Shown in pieces: positions 34,335 through 42,833 of a DNA stretch of 64,000 nt (position 1 is its first letter; each line of letters starts with the position of its first letter). The notes beneath the pieces were generated by a model. That model worked only from the letters and a program-made list of their open reading frames with translations, did not search any database and had not been told where the DNA came from. Origin of the DNA: Pseudomonas huaxiensis (GTDB taxonomy: Bacteria > Pseudomonadota > Gammaproteobacteria > Pseudomonadales > Pseudomonadaceae); NCBI RefSeq assembly GCF_003231275.1, contig NZ_QKVL01000026.1:31629-95628 (forward strand), read 5' to 3'. Made by a program: the position numbers and the translations under genes.

Positions 34335-34931
34335 ATGACTGATTTCACTCTGAACGCCCAAGCGCGTACCGACCTGGGGAAAGGTGCGAGCCGCCGCCTG
34401 CGTCGTCTCGCCGCCCAAGTTCCTGCCGTTGTCTACGGTGGCGACAAAGAGCCTGCATCGATCGTAATGCTGGCTAAAGAAGTGGCCAAGCTGTTCGAAA
34501 ACGAAGCTGCCTACAGCCACGTTATCGAGCTGAACATCGACGGCGTTAAAGAAAACGTCGTGGTTAAAGCCATGCAACGTCACCCAGCCAAGCAGTTCAT
34601 CCTGCACGCCGACTTCGTTCGCGTTGTTGCTGGCCAGAAACTGACCGCCAAAGTACCGGTTCACTTCGTCAACGAAGAAGCCCCGGTCAAGAAAGGCGGC
34701 GAAATCTCCCACGTAGTGGCCGAGATCGAAGTTTCCTGCGAAGCCAAAGACCTGCCTGAGTTCATCGAAGTCGACCTGGCCAACGCCGAAGTCGGCACCA
34801 TCATCCACCTGTCGGACCTGAAAGCTCCGAAAGGCGTTGAGTTCGTAGCTCTGGCCCACGGTGATGACAAGGCTGTTGCCAACGTTCACGCTCCGCGCGT
34901 TGCACCTGAAGCAGAAGGCGCTGCCGAGTAA
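34335..34931 (+). CDS. rplY: 50S ribosomal protein L25/general stress protein Ctc
   Basis: A 198-residue long-form L25 (TL5/Ctc type): an N-terminal 5S rRNA-binding beta-barrel (FTLNAQARTDLGKGASRRLRR) and a C-terminal domain of about 100 residues. GGAG is seven bases from the ATG at 34335. Its own transcription unit begins after the prs terminator. The acidic, alanine-rich tail (APEAEGAAE) is usual. A GC hairpin separates it from pth. Confidence 0.95.
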   Translation: MTDFTLNAQARTDLGKGASRRLRRLAAQVPAVVYGGDKEPASIVMLAKEVAKLFENEAAYSHVIELNIDGVKENVVVKAMQRHPAKQFILHADFVRVVAGQKLTAKVPVHFVNEEAPVKKGGEISHVVAEIEVSCEAKDLPEFIEVDLANAEVGTIIHLSDLKAPKGVEFVALAHGDDKAVANVHAPRVAPEAEGAAE

Positions 34932-34956
34932 TTCACTCGGTACGCCGGTGTTGACC

Positions 34957-34982
34957 GGGTTGCGGTGCTGACACCGCAACCC
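34957..34982 (+). other. perfect 11-bp hairpin between rplY and pth
   Basis: GGGTTGCGGTG (34957-34967), loop CTGA, CACCGCAACCC (34972-34982). There is no T-run. It lies 25 bp upstream of the pth GTG and may moderate read-through or translation of pth. Confidence 0.6.
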
Positions 34983-35007
34983 ACAACTCCAAGGAAGAGC
35001 CCCTGAC

Positions 35008-35592
35008 GTGACCGCCATCCAGTTGATCGTCGGCCTGGGAAACCCGGGCCCCGAATACGAACAGACCCGGCATAACGCAGGGGCTCTTTTCGTTGAACGC
35101 ATTGCCAGCGCCCAGCGTGTCAATCTGACTGCTGACCGCAAGTATTTCGGCCTGACGGCAAAATTCAGCCATCAGGGCAACGACGTTCGTCTGTTGATCC
35201 CCACCACCTACATGAACCGCAGCGGCCAGTCCGTTGCCGCACTGGCCAATTTTTTCCGTATCGAGCCAGATGCCATCCTGGTGGCCCACGACGAACTCGA
35301 CCTGCCTCCCGGCGTCGCCAAACTCAAGAAAGGCGGCGGCCACGGCGGGCACAACGGACTGCGCGACATCATCGCGCAGCTCGGCAACAAGAATGACTTT
35401 CACCGTCTGCGGCTTGGCATTGGCCACCCGGGTGATGCCAAGCTGGTGTCCAACTTCGTCCTGGGCAAGGCGCCGCGCGCCGAGCAGGAAAAGCTGGACG
35501 CCAGTATCGACTTTGCCCTCGGCGTGCTGCCGGACATCCTCGCCGGTGACTGGACGCGTGCGATGAGAGAGCTGCACAGCCAGAAGGCCTGA
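35008..35592 (+). CDS. pth: peptidyl-tRNA hydrolase
   Basis: A 194-residue enzyme recycling peptidyl-tRNAs by hydrolysis. The catalytic His is in TRHNAG and the conserved Asp in AHDELDLP; the substrate-binding GGHGGHNGLRDI is present. Translation starts at GTG (35008), with AAGGA about 12 bases upstream. It is 21 bp upstream of ychF, the widespread pth-ychF pairing. Confidence 0.96.
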   Translation: MTAIQLIVGLGNPGPEYEQTRHNAGALFVERIASAQRVNLTADRKYFGLTAKFSHQGNDVRLLIPTTYMNRSGQSVAALANFFRIEPDAILVAHDELDLPPGVAKLKKGGGHGGHNGLRDIIAQLGNKNDFHRLRLGIGHPGDAKLVSNFVLGKAPRAEQEKLDASIDFALGVLPDILAGDWTRAMRELHSQKA

Positions 35593-35613
35593 CTTCACGA
35601 AGAGGGATTCACC

Positions 35614-36714
35614 ATGGGATTCAATTGCGGCATCGTCGGCCTGCCCAACGTCGGCAAGTCCACCCTGTTCAACGCCTTGACCAAATCCGGTATCGCGGCG
35701 GAGAACTTCCCCTTCTGCACCATCGAGCCGAACAGCGGCATCGTGCCAATGCCCGATGCGCGTCTGGACGCCCTGGCTGCCATCGTCAAACCGCAGCGCA
35801 TCCTGCCGACCACCATGGAGTTCGTCGACATCGCCGGCCTGGTGGCAGGCGCGTCGAAAGGTGAAGGCCTGGGCAACAAGTTCCTCGCCAACATTCGCGA
35901 AACCGATGCCATCGCCCACGTCGTGCGCTGCTTCGAAGACGAGAACGTGATCCACGTTTCCAACAGCGTCGACCCCAAGCGCGACATCGAGATCATCGAC
36001 CTCGAACTGATCTTCGCCGACCTCGACAGCTGCGAGAAGCAACTGCAGAAAGTCACCCGCAACGCCAAAGGCGGTGACAAGGAAGCGCTGGCTCAGAAAG
36101 CCATCCTGGAAAAACTCATCCCCCACTTCACCGAAGGCAAGCCTGCGCGCAGCCTGATGAAGACCATGGGCGAAGACGAGAAAGCCGTGATCCGTGGCTT
36201 CCACCTGCTGACCAGCAAGCCGGTGATGTACATCGCCAACGTTGCTGAAGACGGCTTCGAGAACAACCCGCACCTGGACGTGGTCCGTGCCATCGCCGAA
36301 GAAGAAGGCGCGGTCGTGGTGCCGGTGTGCAACAAGATCGAAGCCGAAATCGCCGAGCTGGACGAAGGCGAAGAGAAGGACATGTTCCTCGAGGCCCTGG
36401 GCCTGGAAGAGCCTGGTCTGAACCGCGTGATCCGCGCCGGTTACGGCCTGCTCAACCTGCAGACCTACTTCACCGCTGGCGTACAGGAAGTCCGTGCCTG
36501 GACCGTGCGCATCGGCGCCACCGCCCCGCAAGCGGCCGGCGTGATCCACACCGACTTCGAGAAAGGCTTCATCCGCGCCGAAGTGGTCGCCTACGACGAT
36601 TTCATCCAGTACAAGGGTGAAAGTGGCGCGAAAGAAGCCGGCAAATGGCGTCTGGAAGGCAAGGACTACATCGTCAAAGACGGTGACGTGATGCACTTCC
36701 GCTTCAACGTCTAA
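35614..36714 (+). CDS. ychF: ribosome-binding ATPase YchF
   Basis: A 366-residue Obg-related P-loop NTPase that prefers ATP and binds ribosomes; in E. coli it affects the oxidative stress response. The Walker A GLPNVGKST is at residues 9-17. The DxxG and NKxE elements (DIAG, CNKIE) and the C-terminal TGS domain (ending DGDVMHFRFNV) are intact. It ends the core block and is closed by a terminator. Confidence 0.96.
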   Translation: MGFNCGIVGLPNVGKSTLFNALTKSGIAAENFPFCTIEPNSGIVPMPDARLDALAAIVKPQRILPTTMEFVDIAGLVAGASKGEGLGNKFLANIRETDAIAHVVRCFEDENVIHVSNSVDPKRDIEIIDLELIFADLDSCEKQLQKVTRNAKGGDKEALAQKAILEKLIPHFTEGKPARSLMKTMGEDEKAVIRGFHLLTSKPVMYIANVAEDGFENNPHLDVVRAIAEEEGAVVVPVCNKIEAEIAELDEGEEKDMFLEALGLEEPGLNRVIRAGYGLLNLQTYFTAGVQEVRAWTVRIGATAPQAAGVIHTDFEKGFIRAEVVAYDDFIQYKGESGAKEAGKWRLEGKDYIVKDGDVMHFRFNV

Positions 36715-36734
36715 GCGCTCCGCCCGCATCATCC

Positions 36735-36770
36735 AAAACCCCTTGAGGCCAACCGCCTCAAGGGGTTTTT
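36735..36770. terminator. intrinsic terminator between ychF and the LLM gene
   Basis: AAAACCCCTTGAGGC (36735-36749) pairs with GCCTCAAGGGGTTTT (36755-36769) around CAACC, with T5 at the end. It can serve both strands and marks the end of the core block. Confidence 0.95.
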
Positions 36771-36786
36771 CATTTCCAGTGCGCCG

Positions 36787-37824
36787 TCACCACGGCACCG
36801 GCAACGGCTGCGGGCCCGGCAACGACGGGAAATGCGGCAACACCTCCTCAGCCAGTTCCTGAATCACCTCCGCCGCGGGCCGCTGCGAGAACTGGATGCC
36901 CAGCGCGGCATGGTTCACCCCCGCCGCCTGCCAGCGCTCCAGCAGCGCGATCAAGCCATTGCGCCCGGTCCGCAGGACGAATCCACCGCGCAGTGGGGTC
37001 GGCGGATGGTCGGGGTCGTCCATCAGGTCCAGCCATTCATTGGTCATGTGAGGACGAAACCCTCCGTCCGCTATCCGCTCGCGCCACGCGCGGATCTTCT
37101 CGGCCAGGTGCTGCGGCCCGCGCACGGTGTGGGTCGCATCCGGGTAGGTCAGCCAACCGTCCGCCTGTTCGGCGATCCAGTCCAGCGACTGGCCGGACGA
37201 GCTGGTGACGATCAGCGGCACCGCGCCGGTGGCCGGTTTAGGCAGCAACTGTGCGTCGCGGACGTGCCCCAGCGGCGAGTCCACGTCGAGCGATCCCGCC
37301 GCCATAAGCTGGCGGAAGTAGCGCACCGATTGGGCGAAACGCTCGCCACGCCGGGCATGCTCCAGACCATAGGCGGGAAATTCGATGGGCCGGTCACCCG
37401 AGGCGATACCCAACACCAGGCGCCCGCCCGACAACTGATCGATGGTCGCGCTAGCCTTGGCCAGGTCGATTGGATGACGCAGCGAGAAGATGATGCTGCC
37501 GGTGGCCAGCGCGACATGCCGCGTTCGGGCGGCGAGAAAGGCCAGGTAGGTGAACGGATCGAACACCTGCCCGGCATCGCCGAACTGCGGATCGAACAGG
37601 GGGATATCGCGGACCCACACCGCGGCGAATCCGAGCCGGTCGATCGTCGTCACCAGTTCCGCCTGGCCAGCAAGGACGCTCATGTCGCCTTCGTAGAAAC
37701 GCAGCGGCAGGAAGATCCCGAGGGTCAGGCGGTCCGGGGCGAACATGCGCCGATAGCCAGGATGAGCGTGGAACGCGGAATACGGCGCGCCTTTGAAAGC
37801 CTTCATGCCCTCTTCCCCGCTCAT
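36787..37824 (-). CDS. luciferase-like monooxygenase (LLM class, TIGR03571-type)
   Basis: A 345-residue flavin-dependent monooxygenase with the bacterial-luciferase TIM barrel. It has LTLGIFLPL at the start, LATGSIIFSLRHPIDLAKASATIDQLSGGRLVLGIASG in the middle and TSSSGQSLDWIA later. It needs a flavin reductase to supply FMNH2. Its ATG at 37824 overlaps the GST stop (ATGA), so the two are coupled; an internal ATG at 37806 with GGGGAAGAGG before it is an alternative start. The substrate is unknown. The pairing with a GST suggests oxidation and conjugation or detoxification of a small molecule. Confidence 0.85.
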   Translation of the reverse strand: MSGEEGMKAFKGAPYSAFHAHPGYRRMFAPDRLTLGIFLPLRFYEGDMSVLAGQAELVTTIDRLGFAAVWVRDIPLFDPQFGDAGQVFDPFTYLAFLAARTRHVALATGSIIFSLRHPIDLAKASATIDQLSGGRLVLGIASGDRPIEFPAYGLEHARRGERFAQSVRYFRQLMAAGSLDVDSPLGHVRDAQLLPKPATGAVPLIVTSSSGQSLDWIAEQADGWLTYPDATHTVRGPQHLAEKIRAWRERIADGGFRPHMTNEWLDLMDDPDHPPTPLRGGFVLRTGRNGLIALLERWQAAGVNHAALGIQFSQRPAAEVIQELAEEVLPHFPSLPGPQPLPVPW

Positions 37825-38444
37825 GCGCCGGTCGCCGCGACAGGCAGCGTCACGCCTTTCTGTACCGCCGGCCGCGCCGCGACGCGCTCATGCCAGGCGC
37901 TCAGGTGACGGTACTGGCTGAAGTCGAAATCGATGATCCGGGCGATATGACTCCAGCCGAATTGGGCGATATCGGCGATGGAATAACTGCTGCCCGCGAG
38001 CCAGGGTTGCTCGGCCACGCGCTGGTCGAGAACGGCGAAGGCATCGTCGGTCAGGCGCCGAAAACGCTCGATCGCTACGGGTACCGGCTGCTTGGCAAAC
38101 ACTTCGAAATGAACCCGCTGGCCAATGATCGGCCCCACGCTGGAGGCATGAAACTGCAGCCACTTGATCGCTTCCCAGCGTCCTTGCAGGTCCGTCGGCA
38201 GCAGTTGCCCGGTCTTCTCGGCGAGGTACAGCAGAATGGCGGCGGACTCGAACAGGGTCACGCCCGTTTCGTCGTCGACCAGCACCGGAATGCGCCCATG
38301 GGGATTGAGCGCGAGGAATTCCGGCAGACGATGCTCCCCGGCATCGATGCGGACGTGATTCAGGCGATACGGCAGGCCCAGTTCTTCCAGGACGATGCTG
38401 GCCTTGAAACCATTGGGTGAGCTGTCGGAGTAGAGGTGGATCAT
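37821..38444 (-). CDS. glutathione S-transferase family protein
   Basis: A 207-residue GST with an N-terminal thioredoxin-like domain (LYSDSSPNGFKASIVLEELGL and NPHGRIPVLVDDETGVTLFESAAIL, including the cis-Pro and the Glu-Ser glutathione site) and an all-helical C-terminal domain. The SPNGFK start resembles YfcG/nu-class enzymes with disulfide-reductase activity. AAGGAG lies seven bases before the ATG at 38444. It is first of a two-gene unit and divergent from a LysR regulator. Confidence 0.88.
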   Translation of the reverse strand: MIHLYSDSSPNGFKASIVLEELGLPYRLNHVRIDAGEHRLPEFLALNPHGRIPVLVDDETGVTLFESAAILLYLAEKTGQLLPTDLQGRWEAIKWLQFHASSVGPIIGQRVHFEVFAKQPVPVAIERFRRLTDDAFAVLDQRVAEQPWLAGSSYSIADIAQFGWSHIARIIDFDFSQYRHLSAWHERVAARPAVQKGVTLPVAATGA

Positions 38445-38588
38445 CAACGGGCTCCTTGCGGGTGATGCCGACTTTCTCCTTGAGAAAGCCTGGCTAAACC
38501 AGAACAATCCGGCTCAGCCCATGGTCACCTCGTCTGTGCTCAGACAGAAACGATTTGATCTTCACCCACTCTTTAGGTCAGCTAAACC

Positions 38589-39494
38589 TTGAATCCTGTC
38601 TTCCCACTGCTCGCACTGCGCGCGTTCGCCGAAGTCGGTCGCCACGGCAGCATCAAGCATGCCGCCGCCGCGCTGGGGGTCACCTCGGGTGCGGTGAGCC
38701 AGCAGATCCGTCATCTGGAGGCGCGTGTCGGCCTGCCGCTGTTCGTGCGCAGCCGCTTGCGCATGGAACTGACCGAAGCCGGCGCACGGGTCTATCCGAC
38801 GCTGTTGATGGCCTTCGACCAGATCGAACAGGCCCTGCACCTGCTCGAAGCCAGCCGCGCACGCCGCACCCTGACGATCAGCACGGTGCCCTCCTTTGCC
38901 GCCTCCTGGCTGGTGCCGCGACTGGGGCGCTTCAATGCTCGCCATGCGGATATCGAAGTCCGCGTCGAAGCGTCGGCGGGGTTGGTGGATCTTCAGCGTG
39001 ACCGGGTCGATGTCGCCATCCGCCACGGTCTGGGCGACTACCCCGGACTGCTTTCGGAGCACCTGATGGCCCCGGTGCTGTTGCCGGTCGCCAGCCCCGC
39101 GTTGCTCGCGTCGGGCCCGCCATTGCGGGAGCCGGCCGACTGCCTCGGCTATCCGCTGCTACAGGATTCCGACCGCGCGGACTGGGCCCTGTGGCTCGCC
39201 GCCCATGGCGCGGCCGAAGACCCGCGTGCCGAGCGCGGCACGGCGTTTGACGATGATTATTTGCTGATTCGCGCCGCAGTCGCCGGACAGGGGCTGGCGC
39301 TGGTGCCGCAGGAATATGCGCGGGAAGAAATCGCCGAAGGGCGCCTGGCGCTGGCCCTGGATAAGCCCTGGCCGGCGCGCTTCGCGTATTACCTGGTGAT
39401 GCTGCCCGAGGCCGGGCAGCGGGAGGAAGTGGCCGCGTTCGTGGCGTGGATCAGGGAAGAAGCCGGCTTCAGCCCTGATCCTGCGAGCCCGTGA
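38589..39494 (+). CDS. LysR-family regulator, GcvA-like
   Basis: A 301-residue LysR regulator with the N-terminal helix-turn-helix of the GcvA/AmpR group (LRAFAEVGRHGSIKHAAAALGVTSGAVSQQIRHLEA) and a periplasmic-binding-protein-like effector domain. Translation appears to begin at TTG (38589), since no ATG precedes it in frame. It is divergent from the GST-LLM unit over a 144-bp gap and probably regulates that unit and itself. Confidence 0.87.
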   Translation: MNPVFPLLALRAFAEVGRHGSIKHAAAALGVTSGAVSQQIRHLEARVGLPLFVRSRLRMELTEAGARVYPTLLMAFDQIEQALHLLEASRARRTLTISTVPSFAASWLVPRLGRFNARHADIEVRVEASAGLVDLQRDRVDVAIRHGLGDYPGLLSEHLMAPVLLPVASPALLASGPPLREPADCLGYPLLQDSDRADWALWLAAHGAAEDPRAERGTAFDDDYLLIRAAVAGQGLALVPQEYAREEIAEGRLALALDKPWPARFAYYLVMLPEAGQREEVAAFVAWIREEAGFSPDPASP

Positions 39495-39497
39495 ACC

Positions 39498-41711
39498 TTA
39501 GAAATCCACCGTCGCCGACAACGCCAGCGTCCGCGGTGCTCCCAGCCCCAGGCTGGCGGTGAGCGGCACGCCCCAGTAGGCCTTGTTGGTGACGTTGGTC
39601 ACCTCGCCCCGCAGGGTCACCGGCCGGCTGGCGACCTTGGTGACATAGCGCGCGCCCACGTCATAGACGGTGTAACCGGGAATCGACAGGCTGTTGTCGG
39701 CGCTGATGTATTGCTTGGAGACGGCGGTGGCATTCCCCGTCAGGGTCAGGCCGTCCAGCACCGGGGTGTCCCATTCCGCACCCAGCTTGCCTTGCAGTTC
39801 GGGATAGCCGGTGGCTTTCTTGCCTTCGTTGACGCCGCCGGAGGTTTTGGTGAGTTTCGGGTCGACGTGGGCGATGCCGCCCATCAGGCGCACATCCTCC
39901 AGCGGTGAGCCGAAGAAGCCCCACTCCACGCCACGGTTACGCTGCTCGCCGCCAAAGGAGAAGATGTTGGTGACCGGGTCGGTGTAGCTGCCGGGTTTCT
40001 TGATTTCATACACCGCGAGGGTGTGGCTGAAGGTGCCCAGGTCGAGCTTGAGGCCGATTTCCTTCTGCTTGGTTTTCGCCGGTGCGAACACATCGCCGTA
40101 GTTGTTGGCAGTGATCGGTGCAGCAGCACCCTTGCTCAGGCCCTCGATGTAGTTGGCGTAGAGCGACAGGCTGTCGGTGACCTTGAACAGCACCGCCCCT
40201 GCCGGCGTGTTGGCGCTCTCGTCATAGCGCGAGCTGCGCGCGCCGGTGTTGACGCTGAAGGTATCGGTGAGCACTTCCTGACGGCGCACCCCGAGGGTCA
40301 GTTGCAGGCGATCATCGAACACCGACAAGGTATCGGCCAGCCCGATGCTGCGCAGGCGGTTTTCGGTGTGGGCGATCAGCGGGAAGCTTTCCGCTGCCTT
40401 CGGCCCCCAAACCGGGTTGTGGATATTGGTGGTCCAGTTGGCGCCCGGCACCGAGCGGCGGCCGTAGTCCTTTTGCTCGTCTTCGTAGTGGGTGACGTTA
40501 AGCGACCACTGATGATTGATGTCGAGATTCTGGAAATGACCTCTGAGCCCGACTTCGCCGGAAGTCTTTTCCAGCTCGAACTTCAGTTGCCCCATGGTGG
40601 TGGTGAAGTCGCCGGCGTTGTTGATCAACTGTGCGGTCATGGCGCCGCTGTACTGGTAATCGGTCTTGCTGGTGCCCAAGGCGGCATAGGCCATCAACTG
40701 ATCGTTCAGTGCGTACTCGCCGCGCAGGATCACGCCCTTGTCCTTGTTCTCGACATAGGCCCAGTTCGGATTGAGCAGCGTGTCGGCCTTCGGCGCGCTC
40801 GGCACCGACACATTCGCAGCCAGGCCCAGGCCGCGGTTCTGGCCCTTGGTGTAGTCATCGCTGTCGTACAGATCGACGGAGACCTTCGCTCGTTCACCAC
40901 GCCAGTCCAGAGCAAGCGACGTCAGGCCGGTGCGCTTTTGCTGATGCTCGGTGGCGGTGTCGCCATCGCGGTAGACCCCATTGAAACGCACGCCGAACTG
41001 GTTGCCTTCACCGAAGCGCCGACCGAGATCGAGATGGCCGCCGTATTGGGAATCAGACAGGTAGCTGCCGGTAACACGGGTCAGCGGTTCATCCCCTGCG
41101 CGCTTGGGTATCAGGTTGACCGTGCCGCCCACCGAACCGCCAGGTGGCATGCCGTTGAGCAGCGCCGACGGGCCTTTCAGCACCTCGATGCGCTCGTACA
41201 TTTCCGGCGAGATCCGATAGAACGGCGCCATGCCAAACAGGCCATCGACGGTGGCATCGCTGATGCTCGAGGCGAACCCACGGATGGAGTAGTTCTCGCT
41301 GTAGGTGCCGCTCAGGCCGTTGGCGAATACCGACGGATCGGTGGCGGCGATCACGTCGGTGACTTCCCGGGCTTGCAGGTCAGCGATGTACTGCTCGGTG
41401 TAGCTGATGCTGCTGAACGGCGTTTCCATGAAGTCTTTGTTGCCCAGCAGCCCCACCCGGCCGCCATAGGCCACCTGCCCGCCGGCATAGCTGGGCGGCA
41501 AGGCGTCGTCGACGATGCGCTGGCCGTCGATGTTAGTGGCGGGCAGTTCCGCGGCCGAGTTGTCTTTAACCACTGGCGTGGCGGTGGCCTCGGCCTGTTC
41601 GGTGTCTTGGGCCATCGCCGGTGTCGTGACCAGGGCCAGGGAACCCAGGGCCAGCCCCACGGCGATAGCGGTGGTGTTCAGGGGAAAGCGGTGAAGGATG
41701 CGGTTGCTCAC
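39498..41711 (-). CDS. TonB-dependent siderophore receptor
   Basis: A 737-residue outer-membrane receptor of the FhuA/FepA siderophore type. The signal peptide ends near PAMAQ; there is no STN domain, so it does not signal to a FecR. The plug holds VTDVIAATDPSVFANGLSG, NYSIRGF and RIEVLKGPSALLNGMPPGG. The barrel ends in ALSATVDF with the terminal Phe. The GTG at 41711 has GGAG seven bases upstream. A Fur box is found at 41781-41799. The receptor ends 3 bp from the convergent LysR gene. It leads the siderophore-uptake cassette to 49042. Confidence 0.9.
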   Translation of the reverse strand: MSNRILHRFPLNTTAIAVGLALGSLALVTTPAMAQDTEQAEATATPVVKDNSAAELPATNIDGQRIVDDALPPSYAGGQVAYGGRVGLLGNKDFMETPFSSISYTEQYIADLQAREVTDVIAATDPSVFANGLSGTYSENYSIRGFASSISDATVDGLFGMAPFYRISPEMYERIEVLKGPSALLNGMPPGGSVGGTVNLIPKRAGDEPLTRVTGSYLSDSQYGGHLDLGRRFGEGNQFGVRFNGVYRDGDTATEHQQKRTGLTSLALDWRGERAKVSVDLYDSDDYTKGQNRGLGLAANVSVPSAPKADTLLNPNWAYVENKDKGVILRGEYALNDQLMAYAALGTSKTDYQYSGAMTAQLINNAGDFTTTMGQLKFELEKTSGEVGLRGHFQNLDINHQWSLNVTHYEDEQKDYGRRSVPGANWTTNIHNPVWGPKAAESFPLIAHTENRLRSIGLADTLSVFDDRLQLTLGVRRQEVLTDTFSVNTGARSSRYDESANTPAGAVLFKVTDSLSLYANYIEGLSKGAAAPITANNYGDVFAPAKTKQKEIGLKLDLGTFSHTLAVYEIKKPGSYTDPVTNIFSFGGEQRNRGVEWGFFGSPLEDVRLMGGIAHVDPKLTKTSGGVNEGKKATGYPELQGKLGAEWDTPVLDGLTLTGNATAVSKQYISADNSLSIPGYTVYDVGARYVTKVASRPVTLRGEVTNVTNKAYWGVPLTASLGLGAPRTLALSATVDF

Positions 41712-41780
41712 GCGGTTGCTCCGTTGCGTTAAGTGGACACTGTTTATGGTTATTTTTTGAATCTGAATGCAGGAAAGATG

Positions 41781-41799
41781 GCTAATGCGAATCACTTGT
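41781..41799 (-). promoter_or_regulatory. candidate Fur box upstream of the receptor
   Basis: Read on the minus strand, ACAAGTGATTCGCATTAGC matches the 19-bp Fur consensus GATAATGATTCTCATTATC at 13 positions, including the central TGATTC and CATTA. It lies 70-88 bp upstream of the receptor GTG. Confidence 0.6.
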
Positions 41800-41836
41800 T
41801 AACGTGGTTTTTGCCTGGACAAATCTCCCCCGTAGA

Positions 41837-42832
41837 TCAGCGCTGATAGCCCTTGAGGACGTCGTCGATCACCAACTTGATCGAGGTCGGGCTGGCGGCG
41901 GTGACGTACCAGGCCTCGGCATCGACGAACACCACCCGGCCGTTCTTCCAGGCGTTGGTCTGGCGCAGCAACGGGTTGCCCATGCTCTCGGCATCCATCG
42001 GCGGGCGGCCTTCCATCACCGCAGTGCGGTCCACCACGTAGAGGATGTCGGGGTTGGCCTGCTGGATGAATTCACTGGAAATCGGCTGGCCATGCAGGCC
42101 AGTCTCGGCGCTCGGGCCTGCCGGTTTCACACCCAGGTCCTTGAACACGAAGCCGTAGCGGGACTGCACGCCGAAGGAGCTGAACGCGCCGTTGTTGTGC
42201 AGCACCACCAGCGCGCGCTCGGGGCGGTCTTGCGTTACACGGCGGACGCTGTCCACCTGCGCATCCAGCGCCATGGCCTTTTCCTGGGCCAGCGCCTGCT
42301 TGCCGAAGACCTGCCCGAGCGCCAGCAGATGATTGCGCACGACGTTGATATGCCCGGCCTCGCTGTCGCGGTAATCCACGTCGAAATGGATCGTCGGCGC
42401 CATCTCGCTCAGTTCCTGGTAGTGGTTGGCCTGTAGCGAGGTGATCAGGATCAGGTCAGGCCTGGCGGCGTGGACCAGCTCCAGGTTCGGCTGGACGATC
42501 GAACCGAGGTCCGCGACCTGCGGGTCGTCCTTGTAGCGGGCGAGAAACTGCGGGACGAAATCCTTCGGCATGCCGGCGACCGGAACGCCCAGTTGATCGA
42601 GGAAATCCACTTCATTCATGTCGAGGGCGACGGTGCGTTGCACGGCGTGCTCGATCACCGTCGTGCCCAGCTTGTGCTGCACCGTGACCGGCACGAAAGC
42701 AGCTTGCTCGGGCTGGCCCTGAACGGCGGCCTGTGGCGGTTGCGCGGACGTGTCATCGCAGCCCGGCAGCGCGACGGCGGCAGCCATCAGCAGCGCCAGC
42801 GCCCACTGTCTGTTCCCATGAGGTGCGGTCAT
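41837..42832 (-). CDS. FatB/BauB/VctP-type siderophore-binding lipoprotein
   Basis: A 331-residue periplasmic binding protein with a lipoprotein signal peptide ending ALPGC (Cys25). The mature domain has the two-lobed class III fold typical of ferric-siderophore binders: QRTVALDMNEVDFLDQLGVPVAG, HAARPDLILIT and QANPDILYVVDRTAV. The sequence style is that of CeuE/FatB/VctP/BauB, which bind catecholate or mixed siderophores. It starts one base after the ATPase stop and is co-transcribed with the downstream half of the cassette. The start at 42832 is preferred over an upstream ATG that lies inside the ATPase gene. Confidence 0.88.
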   Translation of the reverse strand: MTAPHGNRQWALALLMAAAVALPGCDDTSAQPPQAAVQGQPEQAAFVPVTVQHKLGTTVIEHAVQRTVALDMNEVDFLDQLGVPVAGMPKDFVPQFLARYKDDPQVADLGSIVQPNLELVHAARPDLILITSLQANHYQELSEMAPTIHFDVDYRDSEAGHINVVRNHLLALGQVFGKQALAQEKAMALDAQVDSVRRVTQDRPERALVVLHNNGAFSSFGVQSRYGFVFKDLGVKPAGPSAETGLHGQPISSEFIQQANPDILYVVDRTAVMEGRPPMDAESMGNPLLRQTNAWKNGRVVFVDAEAWYVTAASPTSIKLVIDDVLKGYQR

Positions 42833-42833
42833 T

